In this document: positions 52,979-61,431 of the stretch, piece after piece
How the letters are laid out: the number at the start of each line of letters is the position of its first letter
Numbering within the stretch: the first letter of the stretch is position 1
Source: Chloroflexota bacterium
Lineage (GTDB): Bacteria > Chloroflexota > Anaerolineae > Promineifilales > Promineifilaceae
NCBI GenBank assembly: GCA_017993775.1
Contig: JAGOMA010000022.1
Location: 23,794 to 87,793, forward strand
Length of the DNA stretch: 64,000 nucleotides
Reading direction: 5' to 3'
Position numbers and translations under genes: made by a program
The notes under the pieces: generated by a model
Databases searched by the model: none
Told to the model about the DNA's origin: nothing
What the model saw: the letters and a program-made list of their open reading frames with translations, nothing else

Positions 52979-53779
52979 TCACGGGTTATCGAGAGTGACC
53001 TGGATCACGCATTGCCCGGTCTCGCTGCCATTGGCGTCTACGGCCGTTAGGCGCAGCAAATAAGGTCCATCTGCCCACTCGCTCAAATTCACATTCCCCA
53101 AAAAACTGTCCTGTACGGGCTGGTTGATGGTTCGGCCTAATAAGGACGCCCAGGAACCTGCCGTCTCGGGGCCATTCGCTTCCAAACTGTAGTAACCAAA
53201 ATTGGGCGTTGAGGCTGTGCCGGTAAAATTGATCAGTCCTGAAACAACGGCGCCATTGGCCGGTTCGTTGATATTCAGGTTTACCGTGCAATCGAGAAAC
53301 GGCGTTGGCGTGGGTCCATCTGGAGTGGGCGGTCCGGCGGGGGCGTTCGTTGCTTCTGGCTCGCTGCCGGGCTGTGTCGCAATCCCAGCCGGTTGGCTGG
53401 CGAGGGTGATGGTCGGGACAAGCACCGGCGTCGGCTCTGGCGGGCGGATTTCGGCCGTTCCTAAAGGCGTGGGCGACGAAAGTGGTGTGGCAAAAATGTT
53501 TGGCGTTGGCGTGGGCGGTTTTAGGAGTTCGGCCGGCAGAGTGGGGGCGATGCTGGCATTGACGTAGTAAACGCTGCCGGCCAATCCCACAAAAACGATT
53601 AGAAAGAAAAGGGCCGTGTTCCGCTTTTGCGTGCCGCGCTCTCGTTCCAGCCCAAATATGGCGCGCTGCAAAATGTGGCGGGCCTGCAGGTACTGGCTCC
53701 CATACCAGAAAATGCCTAAAGCGCACAGGAAATAAATCCAGATGTCGTTGCGGAGTATGAAGACATAGACTTGTTCCAT
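52979..53779 (-). CDS. Membrane protein with Pro/Thr linker and Ig-like extracellular domain
   Basis: A 266-residue protein with two membrane segments (about 12-28 and 55-74), a long Pro/Thr-rich linker (about 85-165) and a C-terminal beta-sandwich (NLNINEPANGAVVSGLINFTGTAS ... GPYLLRLTAVDANGSETGQCVIQV) of the type found in surface Ig-like repeats. It presumably binds something on the outside. Function unknown. It converges on rsmD. Confidence 0.72.
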   Translation of the reverse strand: MEQVYVFILRNDIWIYFLCALGIFWYGSQYLQARHILQRAIFGLERERGTQKRNTALFFLIVFVGLAGSVYYVNASIAPTLPAELLKPPTPTPNIFATPLSSPTPLGTAEIRPPEPTPVLVPTITLASQPAGIATQPGSEPEATNAPAGPPTPDGPTPTPFLDCTVNLNINEPANGAVVSGLINFTGTASTPNFGYYSLEANGPETAGSWASLLGRTINQPVQDSFLGNVNLSEWADGPYLLRLTAVDANGSETGQCVIQVTLDNP

Positions 53780-53930
53780 GGCGTGTGATTGTATCCGTGA
53801 TCGTTAAAATTGGTTGATTTGCTGTCTGGCGTTAATCTGAATCATACCTTCCACTGGCAAGATCAAAAACGGCCGTTTTTTGCATAACGGCCGTCATCAT
53901 CATCCTGCACCCTGGCGCATTCGGTGGCCA

Positions 53931-54770
53931 TCAGAGCTGCGGCAAAATGCCATATAGTAATTGCGTTAGTCTGGGAACAATTAATTTGCCTGTTTCCAAA
54001 ACTTCTTCGTGAGATACAACGGCTTCTGGCGTGGGATCCAAAATGGCCTTGTTGGTAATCGACGAAATGCCCATCACGCGCATCCCGGCATGGCGGGCGA
54101 CAATCACTTCTGGCACAGTGGACATGCCCACTGCGTCTGCGCCGACAGCGTGCAAGAAGCGCAGTTCGGCCGGCGTCTCGAAGCTGGGACCGGCGACGTA
54201 GGCGTAGACGCCTTCGTGTAGGGTTAGATTTTGGGAAACGGCCGTGGCCTGAGCCATTTGGCGCAAACCGGGATCATACGCCTGGGTCATGTCTGGAAAA
54301 CGCGGGCCGATTCGATCATCATTCGGGCCGCGCAGCGGGTTGCTGCCGGCGATGCCCACAAAGTTGAGGTGGTCTTTGATCAGCATCAGGTCGCCAGGGT
54401 TAAAGGAGCGATTGATGCCGCCGGCTGCGTTGGTGACAATGAGCGTTTGAATGCCCAGAGCGAGCATCACGCGCACCGGAAATACCACCTGGGCCGGGGA
54501 GTACCCTTCATAAAAATGGGCGCGTCCTTGCTGCACCAGAACGGTTTGTCCTTCTAGTTGTCCAATCACCAATTTCCCGCTGTGACCAACTACGGTGGAA
54601 GCCGGCCAGCCAGGGATTTCTTCGTAAGGGATGGTATCGGCGGCTTGCAGAGCATTGGCCAGATCGCTAAGGCCAGAGCCAAGTACCAGGCCGATTTTTG
54701 GCGCGTATTGCGTGCGGCGGCGGATGGCGTCTACGGCCGTTTGTATCGAGGGTTCAGAGTTGTTGGTCAT
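53931..54770 (-). CDS. punA: Purine nucleoside phosphorylase (trimeric type)
   Basis: A 279-residue PNP that phosphorolyses purine nucleosides in salvage. Signatures are GLVLGSGLSDLA with the phosphate-binding Ser, VVGHSGKLVIG, GRAHFYEGYSP, VTNAAGGIN, GPSFETPAELR, and GMSTVPEVIVARHAGM, ending with the ITNKA motif. Length matches trimeric PNPs. It lies 6 bp downstream of the Xer recombinase gene on the same strand. The 150-bp spacer to the membrane protein gene (53780-53930) holds two ACGGCCGT copies, one in a T-flanked palindrome. Confidence 0.95.
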   Translation of the reverse strand: MTNNSEPSIQTAVDAIRRRTQYAPKIGLVLGSGLSDLANALQAADTIPYEEIPGWPASTVVGHSGKLVIGQLEGQTVLVQQGRAHFYEGYSPAQVVFPVRVMLALGIQTLIVTNAAGGINRSFNPGDLMLIKDHLNFVGIAGSNPLRGPNDDRIGPRFPDMTQAYDPGLRQMAQATAVSQNLTLHEGVYAYVAGPSFETPAELRFLHAVGADAVGMSTVPEVIVARHAGMRVMGISSITNKAILDPTPEAVVSHEEVLETGKLIVPRLTQLLYGILPQL

Positions 54771-54776
54771 GAGAAG

Positions 54777-55670
54777 TTACACTGTTTCGGTTGACGGGTG
54801 TTCGCCAATTTCATCTTCGGCGGAAATTTGGGTGTAGATTTGCGTGGTGGAGATATTGGCATGGCCTAGCAGGCGCTGCACCTCTTGTAAATCCGAGCCG
54901 CCTTCTAGTTTGTGCGCCGCGAAGCTATGCCGCAGTGTGTGCGGGGTTACTTCGCCGCTGAGTTTGGCTTTTTTGGCGTACGCTTTGATGATGAGCCACA
55001 GTCCCTGGCGGGTGAGTTGTTGCCCGCGGTGGTTGAGAAAGAGGGCGCTTTCATCTTTGTTTTTAACGAGGTATTGACGGCCGTTTGCCAGGTACTCATC
55101 AATAGCCATGCTTGTTTCTTTATCGAGGGGCAGTTCGCGGGAAGATTCGTCCTTTCCCTGACAAAACAGAACATTATCGTCTAAGTCCACGTCATCCACC
55201 GCCAGCGACACCACTTCGGTTACCCGCATCCCGGTGCTGTATAGCATGGTGAGCAGCGCTGTGTCGCGCAGGTGTTTGGGTGATTTTTTTTGCCGGGGGG
55301 CCAACAGCAGCTTTTCGATGTCTTCAGAATTTAACGTTTTGGGCAAACGCTTTTTTACTTTAGGCGAATCGATGTTGGTGGTTGGATTTTCGCTGATCAG
55401 GTTGCGGGCAAAAAGGTAGTTAAAAAATGATTTCACGGCCGCTACCTTTCTGGCCACAGAGGAAGAGGCGTAAGCCTGGTCTTTCATGAAGGTGACATAG
55501 GCGTTGACAATGGGCGCGGTTACATCGGCCCATTGTTCGACATGGAAACGGCCGTTCTCTAAAAAGGTCATGAATTGGCTTAAATCATTTTTATAAGCCG
55601 CGGTTGTGTTGTTTGAATATTTGTACTCTTGTTGCAGGTAATCGAGAAAGTCTTGTAATTGTTCTTCCAT
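54777..55670 (-). CDS. xerD: XerC/XerD-type tyrosine recombinase
   Basis: A 297-residue tyrosine recombinase with a SAM-like N-terminal core-binding domain and all six active-site residues: Arg149 (GMRVTEV), Lys173 (GKDESSRELPL), His244 and Arg247 (HTLRH), His270 (LLGHANISTTQIYT) and Tyr279. It probably resolves chromosome dimers at dif, as this size is typical of XerC/D rather than phage integrases. No dif-like or att site is evident. The ATG at 55670 has AGGAG nine bases upstream, preferred over a TTG two codons earlier. Confidence 0.9.
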   Translation of the reverse strand: MEEQLQDFLDYLQQEYKYSNNTTAAYKNDLSQFMTFLENGRFHVEQWADVTAPIVNAYVTFMKDQAYASSSVARKVAAVKSFFNYLFARNLISENPTTNIDSPKVKKRLPKTLNSEDIEKLLLAPRQKKSPKHLRDTALLTMLYSTGMRVTEVVSLAVDDVDLDDNVLFCQGKDESSRELPLDKETSMAIDEYLANGRQYLVKNKDESALFLNHRGQQLTRQGLWLIIKAYAKKAKLSGEVTPHTLRHSFAAHKLEGGSDLQEVQRLLGHANISTTQIYTQISAEDEIGEHPSTETV

Positions 55671-55727
55671 CGCCAACCACTCCTATCGGCCCAGATCGGC
55701 TCGTTTTGCGTATAGCCAAGAAGAAGG

Positions 55728-55840
55728 GCGTGCGCTTAGCACGCTTATGTTTGCCACAAGACGGTTTAGGTGGCTTGTGGCAGCCTATCTAACATGTACT
55801 GAGTTCCTGGGTCTGAACGACCGTTGGCGGAAAGGTCGTT
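55728..55840. ncRNA. Candidate structured RNA or leader with three hairpins
   Basis: Three perfect hairpins lie in a row: 728-744 (6 bp), 753-781 (8 bp) and 816-840 (7 bp), offsets from 55000. Outer complementary strings CCCAG (about 55690) and CTGGG (about 55807) could close them into one domain. The strand and identity are unknown; it could also be the 5' leader of the Xer gene. The rest of the 533-bp spacer is AT-rich with nothing else recognised. Confidence 0.35.
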
Positions 55841-56209
55841 GTTAAAAGATTATGTAAGTAAAAATTTATAGGCATTATAGCATTACTTTTCATAAGATCA
55901 AATATCAATCAACATAATAAGTGATCTCGCTGCGGAAATCCATACCTATACGAATGGCTAATACATTGTTACAAAAATAATTTCGAGTTTTGTTTGTAGG
56001 CGCAGCGTAAATTTTATATACCCTTTGTTACGAAGTACCCGGCGAGTTGACCACTGGAAGCCAGGCAGGCGCCAGGAGGGCGGAATAAAAAATCTGGCAA
56101 ATCGGGGAATTGCTGTTATCATCACACCGATGATGGGTCATCACGACGATGAGTACCTGTCCATCTGTTTAATTCCCCATAAACCCACTTTTCTAGGAGA
56201 ATAGTATCC

Positions 56210-57541
56210 ATGAGTCAATCTGTACGGCGTGTGATCATTGCCGGCGCTGCCGGTCGTGATTTTCATGATTTCAACACAACATTTCGTAATAACCCGGATT
56301 ATCGTGTAGTCGCTTTCACGGCCACGCAAATTCCGAACATCGACGGCCGTCGCTACCCCCCGGAATTATCGGGCGAGTTGTACCCGGCAGGAATCCCAAT
56401 CCATCCTGAAAGCGATTTGCCTGCATTGATCGAATCTGAAAAAGTAGATGATGTTTTCTTTTCTTACTCCGATGTGTCGCATGAGTATGTGATGCATTTG
56501 GCCTCTAAAGTGCTGGCCGCCGGAGCGGGGTTTCGTTTCCTCAGCCCGGCGCAGACGCAAATCGCCTCCAGCAAGCCGCTGGTATCGGTTGGCGCCGTGC
56601 GCACAGGCTGCGGTAAAAGCCAGACTTCTCGCCGGATTTTAGAGATATTGCAGAACGATTTGGGCTATAAGCGCGTGGTGGCCATCCGCCACCCCATGCC
56701 CTATGGCAACCTGGCCGCGCAGGCTGTACAGCGTTTCGCCAGCTACGAGGATATGGAGCGCCACGAATGCACCATCGAGGAGCGCGAAGAGTATGAACCG
56801 TATGTGGAGCGCGGCGCTGTGATTTATGCTGGCGTTGATTACGAAGCGATTTTGCGGCAAGCAGAGCAAGAAGCCGATGTGATCATTTGGGATGGCGGTA
56901 ATAATGACGTGCCTTTTTACGTTTCTGATTTGCACATTGTGGTTACAGATCCGCACCGACCGGGCCATGAACTGCGCTACCATCCGGGCGAAACGAATTT
57001 GCGCCTGGCCGACATTGTGGTAATCAACAAAGTGGACACGGCCGATAATGCCAACGTGGTGGCTGTGCAGCAAAATATCCGGAAGGTGAACCCTACGGCC
57101 GTTATCGTTAAAGCTGCCTCGCCTATTTTTGTCGACAATCCGGCGGCGATTCGGGGCAAGCGGGTGTTGGTTGTGGAAGATGGTCCCACGCTGACCCACG
57201 GCGAGATGGCTTACGGCGCTGGCGTTGTGGCGGCGCAGTACTTTGATGCCGCCGAAATAGTCGATCCCCATCCGTATGCGGTTCGGTCGATTGCTGCAAC
57301 CTATCAAAAATATCCCTCAACCGGCGCTGTTTTACCGGCTATGGGCTACGGCCGTGAGCAGATGGCGGATCTGGCAGAAACGATTAATAATGTCCCCTGC
57401 GATATGGTCATTGTGGCCACGCCAATCGATCTGGCTAAGATTATCGACATCAAACTGCCCAACCAACGTGTCCGGTACGAACTCCAAGAAATTGGCCAAC
57501 CGACCCTGGTGGAGTTGCTGCGGGAAAAATTCGGCAAATAA
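56210..57541 (+). CDS. Cyclic 2,3-diphosphoglycerate synthetase-like P-loop protein
   Basis: A 443-residue protein resembling cyclic 2,3-diphosphoglycerate synthetase. It has an N-terminal Rossmann-like part (RRVIIAGAAGRDFHDFN), a P-loop at 128-138 (GAVRTGCGKSQ), VIIWDGGNNDVPF, and VVINKVDTAD, an NKxD-type base-binding motif. In methanogens the enzyme makes the osmolyte and thermal protectant cyclic 2,3-diphosphoglycerate; bacterial homologues are not well characterised, so the product is uncertain. AGGAGA precedes the ATG. It is a single gene with a terminator after it. Confidence 0.82.
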   Translation: MSQSVRRVIIAGAAGRDFHDFNTTFRNNPDYRVVAFTATQIPNIDGRRYPPELSGELYPAGIPIHPESDLPALIESEKVDDVFFSYSDVSHEYVMHLASKVLAAGAGFRFLSPAQTQIASSKPLVSVGAVRTGCGKSQTSRRILEILQNDLGYKRVVAIRHPMPYGNLAAQAVQRFASYEDMERHECTIEEREEYEPYVERGAVIYAGVDYEAILRQAEQEADVIIWDGGNNDVPFYVSDLHIVVTDPHRPGHELRYHPGETNLRLADIVVINKVDTADNANVVAVQQNIRKVNPTAVIVKAASPIFVDNPAAIRGKRVLVVEDGPTLTHGEMAYGAGVVAAQYFDAAEIVDPHPYAVRSIAATYQKYPSTGAVLPAMGYGREQMADLAETINNVPCDMVIVATPIDLAKIIDIKLPNQRVRYELQEIGQPTLVELLREKFGK

Positions 57542-57591
57542 CTTCGCGCAGGCAGTAAGTGGCAGCGATTTTTCTGCCTGAGAACTGAGGC

Positions 57592-57635
57592 AAAAAAAGA
57601 CGGCCGTTTCTAAAAAGAAACGGCCGTCTTTTTTT
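57592..57635. terminator. Bidirectional terminator built on ACGGCCGT
   Basis: A 20-bp stem with an AAAA loop contains one ACGGCCGT in each arm and is flanked by A and T runs. It sits between the cyclic-diphosphoglycerate-synthetase-like gene and convergent secF. Confidence 0.93.
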
Positions 57636-57655
57636 ATCCTCAAAGTACCTGTTGC

Positions 57656-58588
57656 TTACGCAGGTTTAGAAATGAGGGGAATTTCACCTTCTTCCCAGGA
57701 AACGAGCAGGGGAACGGCCGTGAAGATGGAGCTGTACGTACCACTCAGCAAACCCACAAACAGCACGGCGATGAACGGCTTAATCGACTCGCCGCCAAAT
57801 AGCAAAATAGACAGCAGAACAAACATCGCGCTCAACTGGGTGATCAACGACCGTTTAATCGTTTCCTGCACGGAGCGATTTACCAACGCCTCAAACGAGC
57901 CGCTCCGCTTGCGCGAACTGTTTTCGCGGACACGGTCGAACACCACGATGGTGTCTTGCAGCGAAAAACCGGCCACGGTCAGCACCCCGGTCAGGAACAA
58001 GGCATCCACTTCCCAGCCCGAGATCATGCCCATGATGGCCGCAAAGCCAAAAATGACAAATAAGTCGTGGAACATGGCGATAACCGCGCAAGCTCCATAG
58101 CGGAACGAATTGGGCACCTGGCGGAAGGCGAACATGATGTAAAAAAGCACCACCACGCCGGACACCAGAACGGCTGCCAGCGCGGCTCTGGTCACTTCTT
58201 TACCCACTGCCGGGCTGACAGTTGTCACCGAAAACGTGCCCGGAACCAGTGGCGCCAAAGCCGTCAGCGCCGTTTCCAAAGAATGGGCTTTGGTCGCATC
58301 CACAAATTCAGTGCGAATCTGCCAGGCGTTCGATAAATCCTGGCCGCGCAAGGCGGTGATCGCCGGATTCGTAATGTCGTTTTGGGTAAAAACTTCACGA
58401 ACCTGATCTTCGGTTACGGATTGATCGAACTGGATTTCAAAGCGGCTGCCGCCCAGAAAGTCGACGCCTAACGGAAAGATTTTGCCTGAGGTGGCAAAGG
58501 AAAAGATCATGGCCAACATGCCCAGGCCGATCACAACGCCGGAAAATATGTAGTAGTAACGTCGTTTTTGCACAAAGTTTTCAAACAT
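57656..58588 (-). CDS. secF: Protein translocase subunit SecF
   Basis: A 310-residue SecF with six membrane helices. Key strings are SGKIFPLGVDFLGGSRFEIQF, DQVREVFTQND, and AALAAVLVSGVVVLFYIMFAF and FSLQDTIVVFDRVREN, the conserved SecF helix motif. It works with SecD to pull secreted proteins through SecYEG using the proton gradient. It is 3 bp after secD. Confidence 0.97.
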   Translation of the reverse strand: MFENFVQKRRYYYIFSGVVIGLGMLAMIFSFATSGKIFPLGVDFLGGSRFEIQFDQSVTEDQVREVFTQNDITNPAITALRGQDLSNAWQIRTEFVDATKAHSLETALTALAPLVPGTFSVTTVSPAVGKEVTRAALAAVLVSGVVVLFYIMFAFRQVPNSFRYGACAVIAMFHDLFVIFGFAAIMGMISGWEVDALFLTGVLTVAGFSLQDTIVVFDRVRENSSRKRSGSFEALVNRSVQETIKRSLITQLSAMFVLLSILLFGGESIKPFIAVLFVGLLSGTYSSIFTAVPLLVSWEEGEIPLISKPA

Positions 58589-58591
58589 GAT

Positions 58592-59935
58592 TTAAGCTCC
58601 TAACAGCCAGCGATGCTGCGCCATCCAGTCGGAATTCCCACCGATGACTAAATTGACAAAGGTGCGGGTGATGAGAACGGCCGTAAACATACTTATGGCC
58701 ACCCCAATCGCCAGTGTAATGGCAAACCCTTGCACCGCACTCGCGCCAAAGCTGCGCCCAAACGACCACAAAATTGTGCAAATGACAAGCGTGGCGATAT
58801 TCGAGTCCCGAATCGATGTCCAGGCGCGTTGAAAACCAGAATGAACCGACTCGCTCACCTTACGGCCACGCGCCAACTCTTCCTTCATACGCTCAAACAC
58901 CAACACATTTGCATCCACAGCCATGCCCAGCGACAGCAAAAAACCGGTGATGGCGGGCAGGGTCAGCGTGACCGGCAAGCCCTCAAACACGGCAAAATTC
59001 AGCAGCGCATAAATCAGCAGGGCAATCGCCGCCAGCACACCGGGCAGGCGATAATAGCCAATCATGAATAACAGCACCATGATCACTCCGGCAATACCGG
59101 CGCGGATGCTGGCGTTTACCGACTGCTCGCCAAGCGTGGCCCCAACCAGCCGCGTGCTTTCAATGCGCAGTGGGATGGGCAAGCTGCCAAAGCGCAGTTG
59201 CAAAGCCAGTTTTTGCGCTTCTTCGAGGGTGAAATTGCCGGTGATTGTGCCGCTGCCTCCAGAAATAATGGCACTGATACGCGGGCTGGAAATAACTTGT
59301 TTGTCAAACACGATGGTCAGGAAGCGTCCCTGATTTTGGCGGGTGTAGTCCGCGAAAAACTGCGTTTCTTCGGGCTTTAGTGTAAAGGAAACGTAATATT
59401 GGTTCGCCTGATTTCGTTCTGATTGGGCCAGCTTTAATTCCGCGCCTGTCATTACGGTTTCAAATGTTGGCGCCGGGTTGGCGATGGGTGTGTCGAGAGG
59501 AGCGCCGGGTGGCAGTTCGCAGCGCGATGGGCCATTGTTCAGGGAAGTGCGTACACAGGTCCCGGCGGTTAATGGTTGGGTGCCAGTATCGATAAACTCC
59601 AACAGAGCTGTTTCCTGAATCAGAGAAATGGCCTGATTTGGGTCTTCAATGCCCGGCAATTCCACCAGAATACGGCGATCACCTTCAATCTGGACCAGCG
59701 GTTCTGTAACGCCGAGAGCGTTTACGCGTTGGTCCACAATTTGGCGCGCGGTGTCTAATTCCTCGCGGGGGATGGCCTGGTCGGCGGGGACGTCGGCCTC
59801 TAGCAGGACTTGTAACCCGCCTTGTAAATCCAGGCCGCGTTGGACAGGGTAGTTTTCGCTAAAAACTACCCAGGCTGCCCCACCAATCACCAGAGTGATG
59901 ATCGCCAGCCAGATGAGATCTCGTTGTTTATTCAT
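58592..59935 (-). CDS. secD: Protein translocase subunit SecD
   Basis: A 447-residue SecD, on the short side of the family. It has RGLDLQGGLQVLLEAD, VNALGVTEPLVQIEGDRRILVELPGIED, the membrane domain starting GEQSVNASIRAGIAGVIMVLLFM, and AVDANVLVFERMKEE. It forms SecDF with the downstream gene. A probable -10 lies at 60097-60102, giving a leader of about 150 bases. Confidence 0.97.
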   Translation of the reverse strand: MNKQRDLIWLAIITLVIGGAAWVVFSENYPVQRGLDLQGGLQVLLEADVPADQAIPREELDTARQIVDQRVNALGVTEPLVQIEGDRRILVELPGIEDPNQAISLIQETALLEFIDTGTQPLTAGTCVRTSLNNGPSRCELPPGAPLDTPIANPAPTFETVMTGAELKLAQSERNQANQYYVSFTLKPEETQFFADYTRQNQGRFLTIVFDKQVISSPRISAIISGGSGTITGNFTLEEAQKLALQLRFGSLPIPLRIESTRLVGATLGEQSVNASIRAGIAGVIMVLLFMIGYYRLPGVLAAIALLIYALLNFAVFEGLPVTLTLPAITGFLLSLGMAVDANVLVFERMKEELARGRKVSESVHSGFQRAWTSIRDSNIATLVICTILWSFGRSFGASAVQGFAITLAIGVAISMFTAVLITRTFVNLVIGGNSDWMAQHRWLLGA

Positions 59936-60096
59936 AAGCGTAATCCTTTTTTGGAATCTCAGGTCAAAGACAGCTTAAAACACAACTCCGGTGTCGGACG
60001 TCATGGCCTATCTTTGGTTCATGGCGTTGCAGTAGAGATTGGTCCGGTTGCTTTTCAATGACCCAGTTTTTACATCAGCGTGAAACAAAACGAGGC

Positions 60097-60102
60097 ATTA
60101 TA
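60097..60102 (-). promoter_or_regulatory. -10 element for secDF
   Basis: TATAAT lies on the minus strand; no good -35 is visible at 16-18 bp. It sits in a GAGGCAT...ATGCCTC inverted repeat (60093-60113), which may be a regulator site. The rest of the 59936-60289 spacer holds only the inverted repeat at 60190-60249. Confidence 0.45.
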
Positions 60103-60189
60103 GGCGCATGCCTCATTTAGTGCCACAAATAAATGAGGAAATTTAGACCAAATTGGAGTATTTCTGTACCTGTTTGGGTTTCTCTGAGA

Positions 60190-60249
60190 AGACCCTAAGG
60201 GTTTGAATTGCAAAAAGTCTAACTTCTCAAGAGCAAACCCTTAGGGTCT
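60190..60249. repeat. Inverted repeat of the AAACCC-TAGGGTC family (copy 2)
   Basis: Arms 60190-60205 and 60234-60249 are perfect 16-bp complements with a 28-base loop. The arms share AAACCCTTAGGGTC with the hairpin at 10363-10398. It lies downstream of the 152-residue gene and could end its transcript. Confidence 0.75.
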
Positions 60250-60289
60250 GTGGCTGTGGATTTATAAATATGGGTTGGGGCGGTGAAAA

Positions 60290-60748
60290 TTAGCGAACCA
60301 ACCAGCCTGTGCATCGGTTTAATATTACCTGGCCGCCAGCCTGATGAGGACTGATTGTGACCCAGCGCAGACATTTCAGGCAAATTGCGCCCCATAGTTG
60401 CCCGCTGACGCTGAGCGGGGTGAATTCACCCAGGCTGTGGTCCAGCTCGGCGGCTCGCTGTTGGGCACGATCCATGAGAGGCTGCAAATCCTCTTGCCAG
60501 CGGCTGGCCAGTTCTTGCTGCATGGTTTCTGTGCCCGAGAGTACATCGGCTGTGAATTGGTCGAGGTCTTCTTCGGTGGTGGTGCGCGGCATAGAAACGA
60601 CTTCTTGCATGATCTCGGTGAGGGCGCGGGCGATGATTTTGCCGCTCATGTCATCCAGGTGAATGACGCCCTGGTCGAGGTGGGCGGCCAGGTAGGCCAC
60701 GGCCGTTTTCAACTGCCAGAGTTCGGTTTGCGCATCTTTTTGGGCCAT
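60290..60748 (-). CDS. Hypothetical protein with C-terminal Cys cluster
   Basis: A 152-residue protein from the ATG at 60748, which has GAGG seven bases upstream; a frame reaching 60895 has no good ribosome-binding site. The middle is helical and acidic (EEDLDQFTADVLSGTETMQQELASRWQEDLQPLMDRAQQRAAELDHSLG). The C-terminus has ICLKCLRWV ... LNRCTGW, three Cys that could form part of a metal site. No family recognised. It is divergent from the eCIS-linked genes. Confidence 0.6.
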   Translation of the reverse strand: MAQKDAQTELWQLKTAVAYLAAHLDQGVIHLDDMSGKIIARALTEIMQEVVSMPRTTTEEDLDQFTADVLSGTETMQQELASRWQEDLQPLMDRAQQRAAELDHSLGEFTPLSVSGQLWGAICLKCLRWVTISPHQAGGQVILNRCTGWLVR

Positions 60749-60820
60749 GATTTGCCTCATTTGGGGAACAGGTTTGACTGGATTATAGAGGGCTGGCGGA
60801 TTGAAGGGCAAACAAGTGCC

Positions 60821-60865
60821 ACGGCCGTTGACACTTTTGTGATACGGCCGTGACATTTCGGTGAT
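60821..60865. repeat. Tandem direct repeat, two copies of about 22 bp
   Basis: Two adjacent units (60821-60843 and 60844-60865) each begin with ACGGCCGT and continue with GACA...GTGAT. They lie about 50 bp upstream of the first eCIS-side gene and may be a regulator site. The first unit includes a consensus TTGACA. Confidence 0.6.
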
Positions 60866-60916
60866 TTCTTTATGGTATATATCCTCCATGCTCAACAGCG
60901 ATGATTGGGAGTGGCT

Positions 60917-61174
60917 GTGACCGAAGATACCTTTATCATCAGAATTTGGTGCGAATACAACGATTTAGAGGAATTCGAGCCAGAGTATCGTGGGCTGATT
61001 GAGCATGTCCCCAGTGGTGTGCGTCATTTTTTACCCGATTTTCTAGCTATTTCAGAGGTGATGTCTCTTTATGTCCCCCTGGATTTGTTTACTGTTGATG
61101 ATTCTGGCGCGAATCCGTTCGACAAGCTGAATTGTGCTTCGGATTGGTGGCGGCAGCAAAAACGAGCGTCGTGA
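60917..61174 (+). CDS. Small protein, paralogue 1, at start of eCIS cluster
   Basis: An 85-residue protein with a GTG start five bases after GGGAG; a GTG and a TTG upstream are in frame. The core reads TFIIRIWCEYNDLEEFEPEYRGLIEHVPSGVRHFLPDF. It shares the pattern F-I-(I/V)-(R/K)-I-W ... (Y/W)-R-G ... H-V-x-S-G with the next gene. I have no assigned function. Its stop overlaps the next start (TGATG). Confidence 0.7.
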   Translation: MTEDTFIIRIWCEYNDLEEFEPEYRGLIEHVPSGVRHFLPDFLAISEVMSLYVPLDLFTVDDSGANPFDKLNCASDWWRQQKRAS

Positions 61175-61407
61175 TGGATTTGTTTGAAACAGGCAGCGAA
61201 TCGTTCATTGTGAAAATTTGGACATCTGATGACGGAGAAGGCACGGCCGTTTCCCATTGGCGCGGTCAGGTTGTGCATGTCCTCAGCGGCGACCAATACA
61301 ACTTTTATAACCTGGACGAAATCGAGCAGTTCATGCTGCCTTATCTACGCGGCTTAGGTTTGGAAGTTGATTCTGACTGGCTGCGGCGGCGGCGAGACAT
61401 TCCCTAA
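61174..61407 (+). CDS. Small protein, paralogue 2, at start of eCIS cluster
   Basis: A 77-residue protein beginning MDLFETGSESFIVKIW and continuing HWRGQVVHVLSGDQYNFYNLDEIEQFMLPYL. It is related to the gene before it and starts on that gene's stop codon, so both are translated together. Function unknown; the link to the injection system is by position only. Confidence 0.72.
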   Translation: MDLFETGSESFIVKIWTSDDGEGTAVSHWRGQVVHVLSGDQYNFYNLDEIEQFMLPYLRGLGLEVDSDWLRRRRDIP

Positions 61408-61431
61408 AAACTAGTCTTAGCGGAGCGGCGC

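Noticed and set aside
54777..55670. Integrase of a mobile element
   Set aside because: Size and motifs fit XerC/D, and there is no tRNA, att repeat or phage gene beside it.
55690..55840. tRNA, tmRNA or SRP RNA
   Set aside because: No 7-bp acceptor with T-loop, no tag frame and no GGAA-type SRP apical motif in the right setting.
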